Positions 42,555 to 50,724 of a stretch of DNA of 64,000 bases are shown here, piece by piece. The position numbers and the translations under genes are program-made. The notes under the pieces are model-generated. The model was not told the origin of the DNA. It did not search any database and worked only from the letters and a program-made list of their open reading frames with translations. Position 1 is the stretch's first letter. Every line of letters begins with the position of its first letter. Source of the DNA: Desulfoluna butyratoxydans (GTDB lineage Bacteria; Desulfobacterota; Desulfobacteria; Desulfobacterales; Desulfolunaceae). Where the stretch lies: positions 372,001-436,000 of the forward strand of contig NZ_CAADHO010000005.1 of the NCBI RefSeq assembly GCF_900699765.1. The letters run 5' to 3'.

Positions 42555-43316
42555 ATGCACCAAACGCAAAGCATCCGCACACTCATTGCAGTCCCCTTCG
42601 CCGTTCTTACAGCGCTCCTTCTCATGGGATGCAGCTCGACCCAGAAAATCCAAAGCGCCTGGCAACCCGTTGACACCCTGCGGGTCGACGGCCAGACGAA
42701 CGAATGGGACACCATACGGCCCCAGTATTATGACGAGGACAGCCGCCTTGCCGTCCGAACCATGAACAACGAGGACGACCTCTTTATCTGTCTCACCGTG
42801 GGATCAAGAAACATGGCACGAAAGGTGATGCACAGCGGCCTGACCCTCACCCTCGGCTTTGATAACACCGAAGGCCAGGATGTGGCTCTGACCATCAAGC
42901 CAGGAGAAGAACCGGAAAAAAGCGAACGTCAAAACAGGGACCAGCCGCGCCCCCAAAACGCCATGACCGCGCCTGCCGGTATCGCCATCACGGTGCCCCC
43001 TTCCGTCCACCCCACGGACCTCACGCCATCCGAAGCCCGTAAAAAGGGCATTGAAATGCTGCTGACCCAGGACCGATTCGACCGGCTGATACTGGAGGCC
43101 AGACTCAACCTCAAGGCCATGGCCCTGCTGGCAAACACCACCCCCGGGACCAGCGTAACCCTTGAGATTACATCTCCCGAGACAACCCCACCCAAGGCGT
43201 CAGGGGGTAAACGGGCCGGAGGCAAGGGCAGGCGGGGCGGCAGAGGTTCATCCAGAAGCGCCGCCACCCCTTTGAAGGCCGAACTGGAAATCAACCTGGC
43301 GTCTTCCGGGGCATAG
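42555..43316 (+). CDS. Lipoprotein with a CBM9-like domain
   Basis: The 253-residue protein has a lipoprotein signal ending LLMGCSS. The mature part opens with IDTLRVDGQTNEWD and later DDLFICLTVGSRNMARKVMHSGLTLTLGFD, resembling the DG..xEW start of carbohydrate-binding family 9-like domains. The C-terminal part turns Gly/Arg/Lys-rich (KRAGGKGRRGGRGSSRS) before a final strand. Function is unknown. The ATG at 42555 has AAAGGA somewhat far upstream. It is followed by a repeat element. Confidence 0.7.
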   Translation: MHQTQSIRTLIAVPFAVLTALLLMGCSSTQKIQSAWQPVDTLRVDGQTNEWDTIRPQYYDEDSRLAVRTMNNEDDLFICLTVGSRNMARKVMHSGLTLTLGFDNTEGQDVALTIKPGEEPEKSERQNRDQPRPQNAMTAPAGIAITVPPSVHPTDLTPSEARKKGIEMLLTQDRFDRLILEARLNLKAMALLANTTPGTSVTLEITSPETTPPKASGGKRAGGKGRRGGRGSSRSAATPLKAELEINLASSGA

Positions 43317-43330
43317 TTGCCGTCAGGGCA

Positions 43331-43529
43331 AACGCATTTAGATTTTGCCTCCGGCGGCCCTGCCGGGGGCCAATCTTTTGAAAAGTTTGACAAACAGGTT
43401 TCATTTTTGGATGCGTCGCAACCGGCCATAGCCCCCCTATCAAGAGACGTGTTTTGATTACCGGAAAGTTTTTGCGACGCTTTTTTCAAAAAGCGACCCG
43501 CCGGAGGCAACGGAATTGTTAAATGCGTT
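43331..43529. repeat. Dispersed intergenic repeat, copy C (best-preserved ends)
   Basis: The outer ends are perfect 10-bp inverted repeats AACGCATTTA (43331-43340) / TAAATGCGTT (43520-43529). Inside them are perfect 13-bp inverted repeats TTGCCTCCGGCGG (43345-43357) / CCGCCGGAGGCAA (43498-43510). The element also contains TTTTGAAAAGTTTGACAAACAGG and CTTTTTTCAAAAAGCGACC, shared with the other copies. No open frame is evident, so it looks like a non-autonomous mobile (MITE-like) element. Confidence 0.85.
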
Positions 43530-43779
43530 GGCCCTGTAGTTGCTGTTGTTGATCATTACGTCCCAAATTTATATAATGACGCATTGGAACATGTTTTTCC
43601 CGTCCGGTTCTTCGCTCCACGGGACGTCGGGCTATGACCCCTTTATTCAGGGAGCGGCTCAGCGCCCCGTCCGTCCACGTTCATCGCCCCACGACTTTCC
43701 CCACTCCCCTGAGACTCAAAAGACTGACGTCCACCCTTTGGCATGCGTGCCTCTACGACAAGAACCGCACAGGCGTATC

Positions 43780-44895
43780 GTGATAAAAAAATTCGTGACC
43801 CCAACCCTTATCGCGGCCGGAATTGCCCTGCTGCTCATCGGGCTGCCCCTTTTGGGGGCCTGGCTCGACGGCAAACCGCTCCGGCCCTTTTTTACCCTCA
43901 CCGCAACACCCGACCTCCAGCCCCCGGCTCCCTTTTCCTGGGGTGCTTTTGTGGCTGTTGCAGCCGCCATCCTCCTTGTGATGGGCCCGTTTTTCCGCCA
44001 CCTCATCCGGTCCCAGGAGCCACAACCCCGCCCGAAAAGAGTTTCGACCAGACGGCTTCCCTGGTGGGGCCGAATCGGCCTGATGATGCTCCTGGTCTCC
44101 TGGGCCCTGGCCTGGACACGGTTCCCCTGGTTCGAGCCCCTTCAGGACCAGACCTTCGTGCCCCTCTGGCTCTCCTTTATCCTGGTCGTCAACGGAATCA
44201 CCCACAAACGAACAGGGCGGTGCATGCTGACCCACGAGCCGGTCTACCTTATCGCCCTGTTTGCGGCGAGCCCGGTGTTCTGGTGGTTTTTCGAGTACCT
44301 GAACCGCTTTGCGGCAAACTGGTCCTACCACGCAGGCCACGACGAGCTGCTCGCCTTGAACGGCCAGGCCAGCCTGGCCTTTGCAACGGTCCTCCCCGGG
44401 GTGGCAAGCACCTGCGACCTCCTGGCCACCTTTCCGCGCCTCTGGGCGGGCATGGGCCGGTTTGTACGCATCGACATTGGTGCAAAGCCCCTGGCCCCGT
44501 TGTGCCTTCTGCTTATCTCGGCCGTGGCCCTGGTCGGCATCGGGATCCGCCCGGACCTTCTCTATCCGTTCCTGTGGCTCTCCCCTCTTCTGCTCATCGT
44601 CTCCGTTCAACAGGTGGCGGGGTATGAAACGGTCTTCAGCCCTTTGAAATCGGGAAACTGGTCGCACCTCTGGCTCATGGCCATCTCGGCCCTTGCCTGC
44701 GGCTTTTTCTGGGAGATGTGGAACATGTTCAGCCTGGCACGCTGGACCTACGCGATTCCCTATGTGGGGCGGTTCCACGTATTCGAAATGCCCCTGCTGG
44801 GGTATGGGGGATACCTCCCCTTCGGGCTGGAGTGTGCGGTGGTCTGCCACGGCGTGAGACGCCTGGTCCGGGGCGGTGAAGGATCAGCGGGCTGA
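43780..44895 (+). CDS. Polytopic membrane protein of unknown function
   Basis: The 371-residue protein has about eight to ten membrane segments. The C-terminal region has a distinctive run of aromatics, FFWEMWNMFSLARWTYAIPYVGRFHVFEMPLLG, followed by YGGYLPFGLEC. This is reminiscent of an uncharacterised family of bacterial membrane proteins; no enzyme family was recognised. The start is uncertain: GTG at 43780 gives a normal N-terminal membrane segment, but no good ribosome site is seen and other in-frame starts lie upstream, after the repeat element. Confidence 0.6.
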   Translation: MIKKFVTPTLIAAGIALLLIGLPLLGAWLDGKPLRPFFTLTATPDLQPPAPFSWGAFVAVAAAILLVMGPFFRHLIRSQEPQPRPKRVSTRRLPWWGRIGLMMLLVSWALAWTRFPWFEPLQDQTFVPLWLSFILVVNGITHKRTGRCMLTHEPVYLIALFAASPVFWWFFEYLNRFAANWSYHAGHDELLALNGQASLAFATVLPGVASTCDLLATFPRLWAGMGRFVRIDIGAKPLAPLCLLLISAVALVGIGIRPDLLYPFLWLSPLLLIVSVQQVAGYETVFSPLKSGNWSHLWLMAISALACGFFWEMWNMFSLARWTYAIPYVGRFHVFEMPLLGYGGYLPFGLECAVVCHGVRRLVRGGEGSAG

Positions 44896-45201
44896 CGGGC
44901 CTTGCCGGGACGTCGCCCCCTGTACGGATCTTTTTGATACACATTCGTCCAGGGTGCCTACAAAAGACACAATCCACAGGGCCATACCGTCTGAGCCCAT
45001 CGCCTCCATCCCTGATATTGCTGCGACCCCGGACAGTTATGAAAAACGCCTGTTCGTGGCACAACAGTTGCTTTCTTTTTACCCTATGGCACACAAATTT
45101 TCACCATACCGAACACAGGGCAGCAAACCGGTTGTTATACGAGGAATAAAGGAGATGCAGAGACGTGTGAGTCACAAACAGGAAGGCGGTGCCCCATAAA
45201 A
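44896..45201. other. Intergenic region
   Basis: No gene, repeat or strong structure was seen in these about 300 bp between the membrane protein and the tRNA terminator. Short open frames are present but not convincing. Confidence 0.4.
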
Positions 45202-45236
45202 CAAAAAAGGCACCCCTTGAAATCAAGGAATGCCTT
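45202..45236 (-). terminator. Terminator of tRNA-Arg
   Basis: AAAGGCA (45205-45211) pairs with TGCCTTT (45230-45236), with CTTG/CAAG pairing inside, and on the minus strand is followed by T-runs. It lies 15 bp past the 3' end of the tRNA. Confidence 0.8.
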
Positions 45237-45250
45237 TATTTTTTTTATGG

Positions 45251-45324
45251 TACGCCTGGCAGGATTCGAACCTGCGGCCATCCGCTTAGAAGGCGGATGC
45301 TCTATCCAACTGAGCTACAGGCGC
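45251..45324 (-). tRNA. tRNA-Arg (anticodon TCT)
   Basis: The minus strand folds as a full cloverleaf: acceptor GCGCCTG with CAGGCGT, D arm GCTCAGTTGGATAGAGC, anticodon loop CTTCTAA giving TCT (reads AGA codons), and T arm with GGTTCGAATCC. It is 74 nt; CCA is not encoded. Confidence 0.95.
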
Positions 45325-45815
45325 ATTGATTGATGCGAGAAGCTATTTAGCAGACGGTATTTCGTTTGTCCACCCAAAAAAAGGACCCCATTGAAAAAGG
45401 CTGTTCCCGATCCGGGTGACACGACTGGTGCGGATGACGCCCTGATGACGCGGCTCCCATGACGAGCCCACAGACAGGGAAAAGGTACCTTGAGAGGTCA
45501 TGCATGCCTGCTTTCGTTAAAATCCGGTCCGTTAAAAGAAATCACCCGGTCAACAGGTCGAAATCACGACCTCTTCAAGGGGCCGGTGTTTCCAAGGTTG
45601 GCAATTCGCCCCACTGTGATATATCGGGGACTGAGAATTGCAGACTTTTCCCATAATCGGCGATTCATGATACATTCAGATAAGACGACACCCTGCTTTA
45701 TTGCATAAAGAGGTGCGAAACCATTTTTACGACGATTTCCACGGGAGGTGCCCTGTGCACAGGCGGTGATGAAAAAACCGCAGCCCCCTTACATCTTCAG
45801 TGACAATGTTTCGAT
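45325..45815. other. Upstream region of tRNA-Arg and rpoH
   Basis: These about 490 bp hold the promoter of tRNA-Arg on one strand and of rpoH on the other. A CCCC..CGGGG hairpin lies near 45610-45630. Small open frames (for example 45459-45656) lack support. No known heat-shock promoter was recognised. Confidence 0.4.
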
Positions 45816-46832
45816 ATGAAAATAAAAAGAGACAACGAGAAAAACGACAACAACGCTTCACAAAGAGACCCTATGACATCTGAAACCGAGGTCATCGTCA
45901 AGGCTTCCAAAAAAAAGAAGCCTGCGTCTAAAAATACCCATCTGCCTGTCAAATCCTCCGGCGGCAATGCAGTCGCCAAATTTGACCCGCTCCAGAGCTA
46001 TCTTTCGGAGATCAGCCAGTACAAGCTGCTCACCCGGGAAGAGGAGGTGGAACTGGGTATACGCATCCAGGAACATGAAGACCCCGAGGCCGCGTACCAG
46101 CTGGTCACCGCCAACTTGAGGCTCGTGGTCAAGATCGCCCTGGATTTCCAGCGCGTCTGGATGCAGAACCTGCTGGACCTTATTCAGGAAGGCAACATCG
46201 GCCTGATGCAGGCCGTGCGAAAGTTCGACCCGTATAAAAACGTAAAATTTTCCTACTACGCCTCGTTCTGGATCAAAGCCTATATCCTGAAGTTCATCAT
46301 GGATAACTGGCGCCTGGTCAAAATCGGAACCACTCAGGGTCAGAGAAAGCTCTTTTTCAAACTGAAAAAGGAGAAACAAAAACTCATCGAGCAGGGCTTT
46401 GACCCCAAACCGAAGCTTCTTGCCGAACGCCTCGGCGTCTCCCCCAAGGAGATCATCGACATGGACCAGCGCCTGGACGGCTGGGATGTCTCTCTGGATG
46501 CTCCCCTGAAGGAAGATTCCGACACGGAACGGATTGAGTTTCTCAACTCCGAATCCGACTCGGCGGAAGACCAGGTCGCACGGAAGGAGTTGGAATCGCT
46601 GCTCCACAATAAAGTGGAGGCATTCAAAAAGGAACTGGCCGAAAGGGAACTGGAGATCTTCAACTCCCGCATCTTCTCGGAAGACCCCCTGACCCTTCAG
46701 GAGATCGGTGAAAAGTACAACATATCCCGGGAACGGGTCCGTCAGATTGAAAAAAACATCACCCGACGGATGAAGGATTTCTTTCAAAGCGAGCTTCCGG
46801 ATTTCCACCTGTACACCGATCGGTCCGAATAA
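45816..46832 (+). CDS. rpoH: RNA polymerase sigma-32-type factor
   Basis: The 338-residue protein has a Lys-rich N-terminal extension, then sigma-70 regions 2-4. Region 2 begins LQSYLSEISQYKLLTREEEVELGIRIQ and includes LRLVVKIALDFQR and LLDLIQEGNIGLMQAVRKFDP. The RpoH-type box QRKLFFKLKK follows at about residues 176-185, and region 4 is the helix-turn-helix LTLQEIGEKYNISRERVRQIEKNITRRMKDF. It probably directs heat-shock or envelope-stress transcription. It is longer than the E. coli factor (284 residues), mainly at the N terminus. The ATG at 45816 gives the full frame; ATG at 45873 is an alternative. Confidence 0.88.
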   Translation: MKIKRDNEKNDNNASQRDPMTSETEVIVKASKKKKPASKNTHLPVKSSGGNAVAKFDPLQSYLSEISQYKLLTREEEVELGIRIQEHEDPEAAYQLVTANLRLVVKIALDFQRVWMQNLLDLIQEGNIGLMQAVRKFDPYKNVKFSYYASFWIKAYILKFIMDNWRLVKIGTTQGQRKLFFKLKKEKQKLIEQGFDPKPKLLAERLGVSPKEIIDMDQRLDGWDVSLDAPLKEDSDTERIEFLNSESDSAEDQVARKELESLLHNKVEAFKKELAERELEIFNSRIFSEDPLTLQEIGEKYNISRERVRQIEKNITRRMKDFFQSELPDFHLYTDRSE

Positions 46833-46863
46833 CTCCCTTCCTCAACCACATGGAACGGAATGT

Positions 46864-48645
46864 ATGAACCTTACCTCAGCCACGACCCGGGGGCTTCGAC
46901 GCGCCCCGGTCTTTCTGTCGGCCCTGACCCTGTCGGTGCTTCTTCTTTCCGGGTGCGCCTCCTCCACCCGGGAAGGTCTTTCCTCCACCGCCTCCACCCC
47001 CATGGCCCCAGAAACATCGACCATTGAGGAGCCCGACAGCCCGGAAACCTGGTCCGGTTACCGCCTCTACATTGAGGCCATGCTGGCCCGCAAGGCCGAA
47101 GACTACGCCACCTCCGCCGCGTACCTCACCACAGCGTCCGAAAAAGACCCATCGGCCCTGATTCTCAAGCGGGAGCTTGCCGTGGTGCACCTTCTCGCCG
47201 GGGATAAAGAAAAAGCCCTTGAGGTCATCGACGGCATCCTGGCCGACCACCCCGATGACGCCGACTCCCTGCTGCTTCTGGTCCGTATCCGCCTGGCCGA
47301 GCGTCGGGCCGGACAGGCCGAAAAGCTCCTGAAACGGGTCATTGAATCCGACCCCACGCGGGAAGAGGCTTACTTTCGCCTGGGGCTGCTCCAGACCACC
47401 ATCGGCAAACGCGACAACGCCCTTGAGACCTACCTGAAGCTTCTGGAGGCGTACCCTTACGCCTACGCCGGTCATTACTACGCCGCCCTCCTGTACAAAG
47501 AGAAAGGCGATGAGGACAAGGCGATGCACCACCTCAAAGAGAGCCTGGACATCGCTCCGGAGTTCATCGAGGCAAGGCTGGAGCTTGCCGATATCCTCGT
47601 CAGCCGTAAACAATACGACGAGGCCAAGGCCCAGTACCGCCTGGCCCTTACCCACAGCCCCGGTGATCTCCACGCCAGCCTGGCCATGGCCCTGCTCCAC
47701 GACACACTGGAGGAAGAGGAGCAGGCCCGGGCGCTCTACGATGAGATCACCGCCTCTGCAGACCGGTGGCCCGAGATCTACACCCTCATCAATCAGCAGT
47801 ACATTGAACGCCGTAAGTACTCCGAAGCCCACCGGCTCCTCACCGGGGTCATGACCGCCTACAAGGACAACTCCGAGTTCAACTACATGCTCGGGTTCGT
47901 CTGTGAAAAGCTCGGAGACTCCGAAGAGGCCATCCAGTGCTTTACCCGCATCTCCCCCGCATCGGACTATTACGAACGGGCCATCCTGTTTGTCAGTGTC
48001 CAGCTCTGGGAACAGGGAAGACAGGATGAAGCGATCCAAACCCTTGAAGAGGCACGGGAGCAACAGCCCGAAAGCATCGAAATCCTGAACTACCTGGCCT
48101 CGTTTTACGAAGAGCAAAAGGCATACGACAAGGCGGAAGCCTGCCTCCTCAAGGCCATCTCCTTCACCCCGGAAGACCCGACACTGCACTTCCGCATCGG
48201 GGTTCTCTACGACAAATGGGGAAAAAGCGAGGCATCCACCAGTGCCATGAAACGGGCCCTTGAGCTGGACCCCGAGGACCCCAATGCCCTGAACTACCTG
48301 GGGTACACCTACGCACGCCAGGGCATCCACCTGGAAGATGCCGAACGCCTCATCAAAAAGGCCCTGGAGTACAAGCCCGGAGACGGCTACATCACCGACT
48401 CCCTGGGCTGGGTCTACTACCAGAAAGGCCAGTACTCCAAGGCCCTGAGCACCCTGCGGGAGGCTGCGGCCCTGCTTCCCGAGGACCCGGTGGTAATGGA
48501 GCACCTGGGGGACGCCCTGGTACAGAACAACCTGACCCAGGAGGCCCTGAACTACTATCGGGAATCCCTGAAGCTGGGCCATGAAGACGCACCGGCCATC
48601 CGTGAAAAAATCCGTTCCCTGGAAGGGAGCGACACGGCCCAATAG
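46864..48645 (+). CDS. TPR-repeat outer-membrane lipoprotein
   Basis: The 593-residue protein has a lipoprotein signal ending LLLSGCASS, and then many TPR units from about residue 70 to the end, for example YFRLGLLQTTIGKRDNALETYLKLLEAYP, LHFRIGVLYDKWGKSEASTSAMKRALELDPED and GYITDSLGWVYYQKGQYSKALSTLREAAALLPED. It is exported and probably a scaffold at the outer membrane. It starts 32 bp after rpoH and is followed, after a repeat hairpin, by a LolB-like gene, so a role in outer-membrane assembly is plausible. Long antisense frames over this gene are shadows. Confidence 0.85.
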   Translation: MNLTSATTRGLRRAPVFLSALTLSVLLLSGCASSTREGLSSTASTPMAPETSTIEEPDSPETWSGYRLYIEAMLARKAEDYATSAAYLTTASEKDPSALILKRELAVVHLLAGDKEKALEVIDGILADHPDDADSLLLLVRIRLAERRAGQAEKLLKRVIESDPTREEAYFRLGLLQTTIGKRDNALETYLKLLEAYPYAYAGHYYAALLYKEKGDEDKAMHHLKESLDIAPEFIEARLELADILVSRKQYDEAKAQYRLALTHSPGDLHASLAMALLHDTLEEEEQARALYDEITASADRWPEIYTLINQQYIERRKYSEAHRLLTGVMTAYKDNSEFNYMLGFVCEKLGDSEEAIQCFTRISPASDYYERAILFVSVQLWEQGRQDEAIQTLEEAREQQPESIEILNYLASFYEEQKAYDKAEACLLKAISFTPEDPTLHFRIGVLYDKWGKSEASTSAMKRALELDPEDPNALNYLGYTYARQGIHLEDAERLIKKALEYKPGDGYITDSLGWVYYQKGQYSKALSTLREAAALLPEDPVVMEHLGDALVQNNLTQEALNYYRESLKLGHEDAPAIREKIRSLEGSDTAQ

Positions 48646-48758
48646 ACGCCGTGCACTTGTTGTTAACCTGACGTACGGAGACGGTAACGACCCAGCGCCA
48701 AAAACCCGCCTCCGGCAACAAGGTATTTCATCTTAAAAGCAACGTAACTATTCAGCTT

Positions 48759-48782
48759 GCCTCCGGCAGGGCCGCCGGAGGC
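48759..48782. repeat. Short palindromic repeat
   Basis: GCCTCCGGC and GCCGGAGGC form a perfect 9-bp stem around AGGGCC. It is flanked by AACGTAACTATTCAGCTT, part of which recurs inverted by the copy near 10845. It lies between the TPR and LolB-like genes. Confidence 0.8.
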
Positions 48783-48870
48783 ATAAGCCGAATCGTTACC
48801 GGAGACGCGGCCTTTCCAGGGCCAGGTGATGTCCGCCCCTATTCACACAACCGGAAGAAAGTAATCATCC

Positions 48871-49626
48871 ATGCAACGCCCAGTCCTGATCCTCATCGTT
48901 CTTTGTGTCCTGCCCCTGTTTTCAGCATGCAGCATCCTCTCCCCCCCTGCCCTCCGGTTCGAGACCGACGGCGCCCAAGAGGAACTCCTTCGCCTCACCC
49001 AACTCAACCACGAGGTGACCACCTTTAAAGGCATCGGCTCGGTGACCACCACCGAAGACGGGGAAACCCGACGGTTTCGTCTTGCCTGGGCCGGTGATGC
49101 CCCCAACCTCCTGAGGCTGGAGATCATGGCCGCGGCCACCCCCGTGGAGTCCATTGCCTATGACGGCACGCGCCTCAGGCTCCGCTCCCACATGGGCAGC
49201 CATAAACCCTATGCCAAAAAGGTGGAAGACCCCTCCCTGGCCTCTGCCACGGGCATCCCCCTGTCCCTCTCCGAAATCCACGCCCTGCTCTCGGGCAAGA
49301 TCATGGTGGGGCCTTTTGAGTCCGCACGGCTCCACTCCCTGCCCGAAGAGGGCGCCCGGGCGCTGGTGCTTCGCCTCGACAGGCGTCACACCAAAACCAT
49401 CGACATAGACTCCCGGGGCCTCCCCACCCGGACCAGCCTGTCCAAAGGCGGGGATGAGGTCTACGACCTCCACCTCTCACCCACGGCCGACCCGGACGGC
49501 ACCAACCGGTTCCGCACCATCACCCTCACCACGGCAAAAGGGGTGAAGGCCACCATCCGCATCGATCGCGCCTTCGTGAACCCTGTGGTGGACCGCACCA
49601 TGTTCACCCTTGAGACCCCGCAATAA
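48871..49626 (+). CDS. LolB-like outer-membrane lipoprotein (DUF4292-like)
   Basis: The 251-residue protein has a lipoprotein signal with lipobox LFSAC, and the mature part follows the LolA/LolB half-barrel pattern: FKGIGSVTTTEDGETRRFRLAWAGDAPNLLRLEIM, then IAYDGTRLRLRSHMG, and a final DIDSRGLPTRTSLSKGGDEVYDLHLS. It may receive lipoproteins at the outer membrane in place of classical LolB. The upstream TPR lipoprotein supports an outer-membrane role. GGAAGAAAG precedes the ATG. Confidence 0.8.
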   Translation: MQRPVLILIVLCVLPLFSACSILSPPALRFETDGAQEELLRLTQLNHEVTTFKGIGSVTTTEDGETRRFRLAWAGDAPNLLRLEIMAAATPVESIAYDGTRLRLRSHMGSHKPYAKKVEDPSLASATGIPLSLSEIHALLSGKIMVGPFESARLHSLPEEGARALVLRLDRRHTKTIDIDSRGLPTRTSLSKGGDEVYDLHLSPTADPDGTNRFRTITLTTAKGVKATIRIDRAFVNPVVDRTMFTLETPQ

Positions 49627-49646
49627 AAGTTTCCCCCAAAAACACA

Positions 49647-49678
49647 ACAGGCGCGATTCACCAAGGAATCGCGCCTGT
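49647..49678. terminator. Hairpin terminator after the LolB-like gene
   Basis: ACAGGCGCGATTC (49647-49659) and GAATCGCGCCTGT (49666-49678) form a perfect 13-bp stem with a 6-nt loop. The T-tract on either side is weak, but it lies 20 bp past the stop codon. The stretch 49679-49875 shows no gene. Confidence 0.65.
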
Positions 49679-49875
49679 CATCTATCCAATATGCGTTACA
49701 GAGGGCCAATGGGCCTTATGACGGATCGCTTCTTGAAACAAGTTCCGCTAAAACGGCTGCGCCATATCACACAACACGCCAATTCCACGAAAACAGGTGC
49801 ATGATGTCTGCCTCCATCCATTCGCCATAGGATTTCAAGGTGCCCCCACCTTGCAGCCGGAGGCATCTGGCCGAT

Positions 49876-50604
49876 TTACCCCTCCACAATGTTTTTGAGG
49901 GTCTCCACATCCAGGAGGGCCTTTTCCATGGAGATCTGCTCCCAGCCTTCGTCCCGGATCCGGGTGAGTTCTTCGATGAGCTTGCCCAGAGTCTTGTTGT
50001 AGCGGGCGCCGCAGGCCAGTGACGAGGTGGTGCGCCCTTTGAGCTCGCCGCTCTCCCGTCGCATCTCCTGCATCTCGTTAAAGGCCTGGTTGATGGACTT
50101 TTCACCGGATTCCACGGCCTCACGGATGGAATCGTCGGCGTGTTCCATCACCTTTCGGGCTTTGTCCACCTTGCTCTCGCTGGTGCCCAGCTCGTTGGCG
50201 CGCTCCTTGACCATCTCTTTTTTGGTGCGCTTCTCCCCGTCGTCCCCGCGGGCCTCGTCAATGGAATCCAGGAGCTGCAGGCAGCGGACGATGTCCTCAT
50301 CGGCCAGGTTTCGCCTGTTGCGCTGGAGATGAAAGGCGTAGAGGATGGCGTCGTCCTCGTTTTCAAAATTCCGGATCAGGACGGGAACGGTCTCCAACCC
50401 CACGGCCAGGGCCGCGGTATACCGGGTGTGACCGTCCACAACGATGCCCTTTTCTTCCCACACGATGATGGGAAAGGCGTCGTCGTACCCGTTGGACTCC
50501 ATATCCAGGCGGATCCCCTCCAGGGTGTCCTCCCCCACGGGAAACAGGGTTGAAAAGGGCTCTTCCACCTTCAGGTCGGTGATGGGCATGGTGCTGATGT
50601 TCAT
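49876..50604 (-). CDS. ParB/Spo0J-family N-terminal domain protein
   Basis: The 242-residue protein begins with a ParB-like domain: LKVEEPFSTLFPVGEDTLEGIRLDMESNGYDDAFPIIVWEEKGIVVDGHTRYTAALAVGLETVPVLIRNFENEDDAILYAFHLQRNRRNLADEDIVRCLQLL. The VVDGHTRYTAA and QRNRRNL elements match the nuclease-like and arginine-patch motifs of ParB. A helix-turn-helix-like stretch follows (KKEMVKERANELGTSESKVDKARKVMEH), then a coiled tail. There is no parA or segregation gene nearby, so it is not the chromosomal ParB; such proteins often act as DNA-binding regulators. GGGAG lies upstream of the ATG. Confidence 0.8.
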   Translation of the reverse strand: MNISTMPITDLKVEEPFSTLFPVGEDTLEGIRLDMESNGYDDAFPIIVWEEKGIVVDGHTRYTAALAVGLETVPVLIRNFENEDDAILYAFHLQRNRRNLADEDIVRCLQLLDSIDEARGDDGEKRTKKEMVKERANELGTSESKVDKARKVMEHADDSIREAVESGEKSINQAFNEMQEMRRESGELKGRTTSSLACGARYNKTLGKLIEELTRIRDEGWEQISMEKALLDVETLKNIVEG

Positions 50605-50628
50605 GGTCTCTCTCCCACATGGCAAAGA

Positions 50629-50652
50629 GCCCCCGGCACGGGTACCGGGGGC
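50629..50652 (-). terminator. Hairpin between the ABC-F and ParB-like genes
   Basis: GCCCCCGG (50629-50636) and CCGGGGGC (50645-50652) form a perfect 8-bp stem, followed on the minus strand by TCTTT. It probably stops the ABC-F transcript before the ParB-like gene. Confidence 0.6.
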
Positions 50653-50724
50653 GCAGAGGTTTCGCATCGGTTCAAGGCACGGGCGCCGCACTGGCATGGC
50701 CCGTTCGCCAAAGAATTTTAAAAC

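Noticed and set aside
46876..48642. Long minus-strand open frame of 588 codons opposite the TPR lipoprotein
   Set aside because: The sense frame has a lipoprotein signal and clear TPR repeats. The antisense frame has none and reflects codon bias.
49876..50604. ParB-like protein as a chromosome or plasmid partition gene
   Set aside because: There is no parA, parS cluster or replication gene nearby, so a segregation role is not supported.
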